From contig JAGLCS010000022.1 in assembly GCA_023146115.1 (NCBI GenBank), positions 1 to 39,744 on the forward strand: DNA of 39,744 nucleotides, given 5' to 3'. Under the pieces are notes generated by a model. That model worked only from the letters and a program-made list of their open reading frames with translations, was not told where the DNA came from and did no database searches. This stretch comes from Abyssibacter sp. (GTDB lineage: Bacteria; Pseudomonadota; Gammaproteobacteria; Nevskiales; OUC007). Shown here one piece after another: positions 38,557-39,744 of this stretch (positions within the stretch are counted from its first letter, which is position 1; each line of letters begins with the position of its first letter). Both the position numbers and the translations under genes were made by a program.

Positions 38557-39485
38557 GCCTGATCCGCCGAGGCCGCGGTCGAGCGCATGTGGAAGTAGGC
38601 AGCCTCCAGGCTGGAGGTGCCGTATTCGATGCTGCGCACGGTGACGCCGTCGCGTTCCAGCGTGGCGAGGACCGACAGCGCTGATGCGGTTTCCAGCTGC
38701 AGCGACTGCGGGCCGATGACCGCATCCGGCCAACGGCTCTGCCATCGCTCGCGGATGGTCGTACCGGGTTCGTCCGTCAGCTGTACCACCAGCAGGCGGG
38801 CCGCGTGATGCAGCGCATCGCGCAGCTTGCCCTCGAAGCGGAGCTTGCCGTGATCGATTAGCGCCACGCGGTCGCAGAGCTGCTCGACTTCGGTCAGGTA
38901 ATGGCTGGTGTAGATGATCGTCGCGCCGCGCGCGTTTTCGCCGCGCAGCACGTCAATGATCAGCTTGCGGGATTCGGCGTCCACGCCCGCCGTGGGCTCG
39001 TCGAGCAGCAGCACCGGAGGATGCCCCAGCAGCGCCAGCGACACGTTGAGTCGCTGGCGCATGCCGCCGGAGAGCTGGTCGGCGCGTTTGTTGGCGTGCT
39101 CGCCCAGCTCGGTGCTCGCCACGGCAGAGTCCACGGCCTGGTTGAGTGCGCGTCCGCGAAGTCCGGCGGCGGCGCCGAAGGTGCGCAGGTTCTCCGCCAC
39201 GGTTAGCAGTGGAAAGAATCCAGGGTCCTGCGGGGCGAGCCCGCACAGTTTGCGCGCGGCGGGTAGGGCGGTGGCCAGGTCGAATCCCGCGACCGTGATC
39301 TGCCCGGCGTCGGGTTTCAGCAGGCCCAGAATCAGTCGGATCAGGGTGGATTTGCCAGCCCCGTTGGGGCCGATCAGCCCGAACGCGCAACTACCCGGGA
39401 TGGCCAGGTCGACACCATCGAGGGCGGGTGTGTCAGAATGCAGGTAAACCTTCTTAACACCTTGAATGGTCAAAGAATTATTCAT
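38553..39485 (-). CDS. ABC transporter ATP-binding protein
   Basis: A 310-aa ABC ATPase: Walker A GPNGAGKST (about 39-47), Q-loop LAPQDPG, signature LSGGMRQRL, Walker B VLLLDEPTAGVD and the H-loop YTSHYL. It is of the multidrug/lipid export (CcmA/NatA-like) type and pairs with the following permease. ATG 39485 is chosen because it begins the domain (MNNSLTIQGVKKVY); an earlier in-frame ATG at 39623 would add 46 residues inside the divergent EF-hand gene. Its start overlaps the start of that gene by 20 bases, so both cannot use an ordinary upstream promoter in the gap; the promoter must lie inside the EF-hand gene. Confidence 0.93.
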   Translation of the reverse strand: MNNSLTIQGVKKVYLHSDTPALDGVDLAIPGSCAFGLIGPNGAGKSTLIRLILGLLKPDAGQITVAGFDLATALPAARKLCGLAPQDPGFFPLLTVAENLRTFGAAAGLRGRALNQAVDSAVASTELGEHANKRADQLSGGMRQRLNVSLALLGHPPVLLLDEPTAGVDAESRKLIIDVLRGENARGATIIYTSHYLTEVEQLCDRVALIDHGKLRFEGKLRDALHHAARLLVVQLTDEPGTTIRERWQSRWPDAVIGPQSLQLETASALSVLATLERDGVTVRSIEYGTSSLEAAYFHMRSTAASADQA

Positions 39486-39744
39486 CAAGGGCGTTGCGAT
39501 TCTGCCTGCGTTGCTGCTGGGGTGGCTGGGCGTGCTGTTCTCGTCGGTGTCCGCCGCGGACGACGGTATCGCACCAGAGCCGGACCGCGAGGCCCAGTTT
39601 CGTCGGGCGGATGTGGATAACAACCGAAGCCTGTCGCGCCAAGAGGTGGAAGATGGTCTTCCGCGAATTATCCATGCCCGCTTCGACGAGATCGACCTGA
39701 ACGCCGATGATCATCTCACGCCGGATGAACTGCGCGCGCTGCAG
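39466..39744 (+). CDS. EF-hand calcium-binding protein, exported, partial
   Basis: An open frame of 93 codons that runs off the right edge. The N-terminus is a membrane-targeting signal (KGVAILPALLLGWLGVLF, cleavage likely after VSA near residue 30), followed by two EF-hand-like loops: ADVDNNRSLSRQEV and EIDLNADDHLTPDEL, which carry the Asp/Asn ligands at positions 1, 3 and 5 and a Glu at 12. Paired EF-hands of this kind occur in periplasmic calcium-binding proteins. The 5' end overlaps the divergent ABC ATPase gene by 20 bases, so a later start (for example a TTG or GTG within the signal) is possible. The missing 3' part prevents naming it. Confidence 0.7.
   Translation, partial: MVKELFIKGVAILPALLLGWLGVLFSSVSAADDGIAPEPDREAQFRRADVDNNRSLSRQEVEDGLPRIIHARFDEIDLNADDHLTPDELRALQ

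Noticed and set aside
37451-38725. 424-codon minus-strand frame overlapping the ABC permease in another frame
   Set aside because: Arg/Ala/Gly-rich, no transmembrane or domain pattern, whereas the chosen frame is a clear ABC-2 permease.
1-39744. CRISPR arrays, rRNA or tRNA genes, complete insertion sequences
   Set aside because: No regularly spaced short repeats with unique spacers, no RNA gene signatures and no transposase were seen.

Overview
The window is 39.7 kb of GC-rich bacterial chromosome. Outer-membrane genes (TonB-dependent receptor, OmpA-type protein), GlmS-type cell-wall metabolism, c-di-GMP signalling and a DarA/DarB-like lipid cluster point to a proteobacterium, probably a gammaproteobacterium. 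The species cannot be named from sequence alone. Most genes are clearly GC-rich, but about 0.95-7.8 kb is visibly AT-richer and reads as acquired DNA.

(1) 1-939 is the 3' part of glmS. (2) About 940-7,800 is an accessory island directly downstream of the glmS stop, the position of the classical attTn7 site. It holds a CapW/BrxR-type WYL repressor (minus strand), a near-consensus divergent promoter, a small YdjM-like protein, a three-helix membrane protein, a metallo-beta-lactamase-fold hydrolase, a 760-aa protein fusing E2-like, E1/ThiF and JAB/JAMM modules, and a four-helix membrane protein. This is a ubiquitin-conjugation-like, probably anti-phage, operon and the strongest candidate system in the window. 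No ubiquitin-like protein or CD-NTase was found in it.

(3) 7,992-11,488 encodes two exported metzincin-type zinc metalloproteases flanking a TrmB/LuxR-type regulator. (4) 11,535-22,502 looks like a D-amino-acid/acyl-D-amino-acid utilisation locus. A DauA-like FAD D-amino-acid dehydrogenase and an XRE-cupin regulator lie on the minus strand. Divergent to them are a TonB-dependent receptor, an OmpA-family protein, a beta-lactamase-fold serine hydrolase, a D-aminoacylase-family amidohydrolase and a GMC oxidoreductase.

(5) 22,514-29,526 (minus strand) is a six-gene phosphotransfer/c-di-GMP signalling run: receiver, five-PAS histidine kinase, receiver, histidine kinase, REC-GGDEF and REC-(degenerate GGDEF)-EAL. 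The five PAS units form an exact 363-nt tandem array. Upstream, on the opposite strand, a gene-free stretch at about 29,730-29,901 folds into three hairpins ending in an intrinsic terminator. One loop carries eight C and is perfectly complementary over 11 nt to the Shine-Dalgarno region of the first gene of the signalling run, suggesting a small regulatory RNA.

(6) 29,997-31,247 is a PHP-domain lipoprotein. (7) 31,545-39,485 is a lipid/polyketide-like cluster: DarA-like flavoprotein, DarB-like ketosynthase III, a small HTH-like protein and a BtrH-like acyltransferase on the plus strand, converging on an ABC exporter, ACP, ketosynthase and Cys-less ketosynthase-like partner on the minus strand. 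The two arms meet at a shared CTAG stop. An EF-hand protein runs off the right edge.
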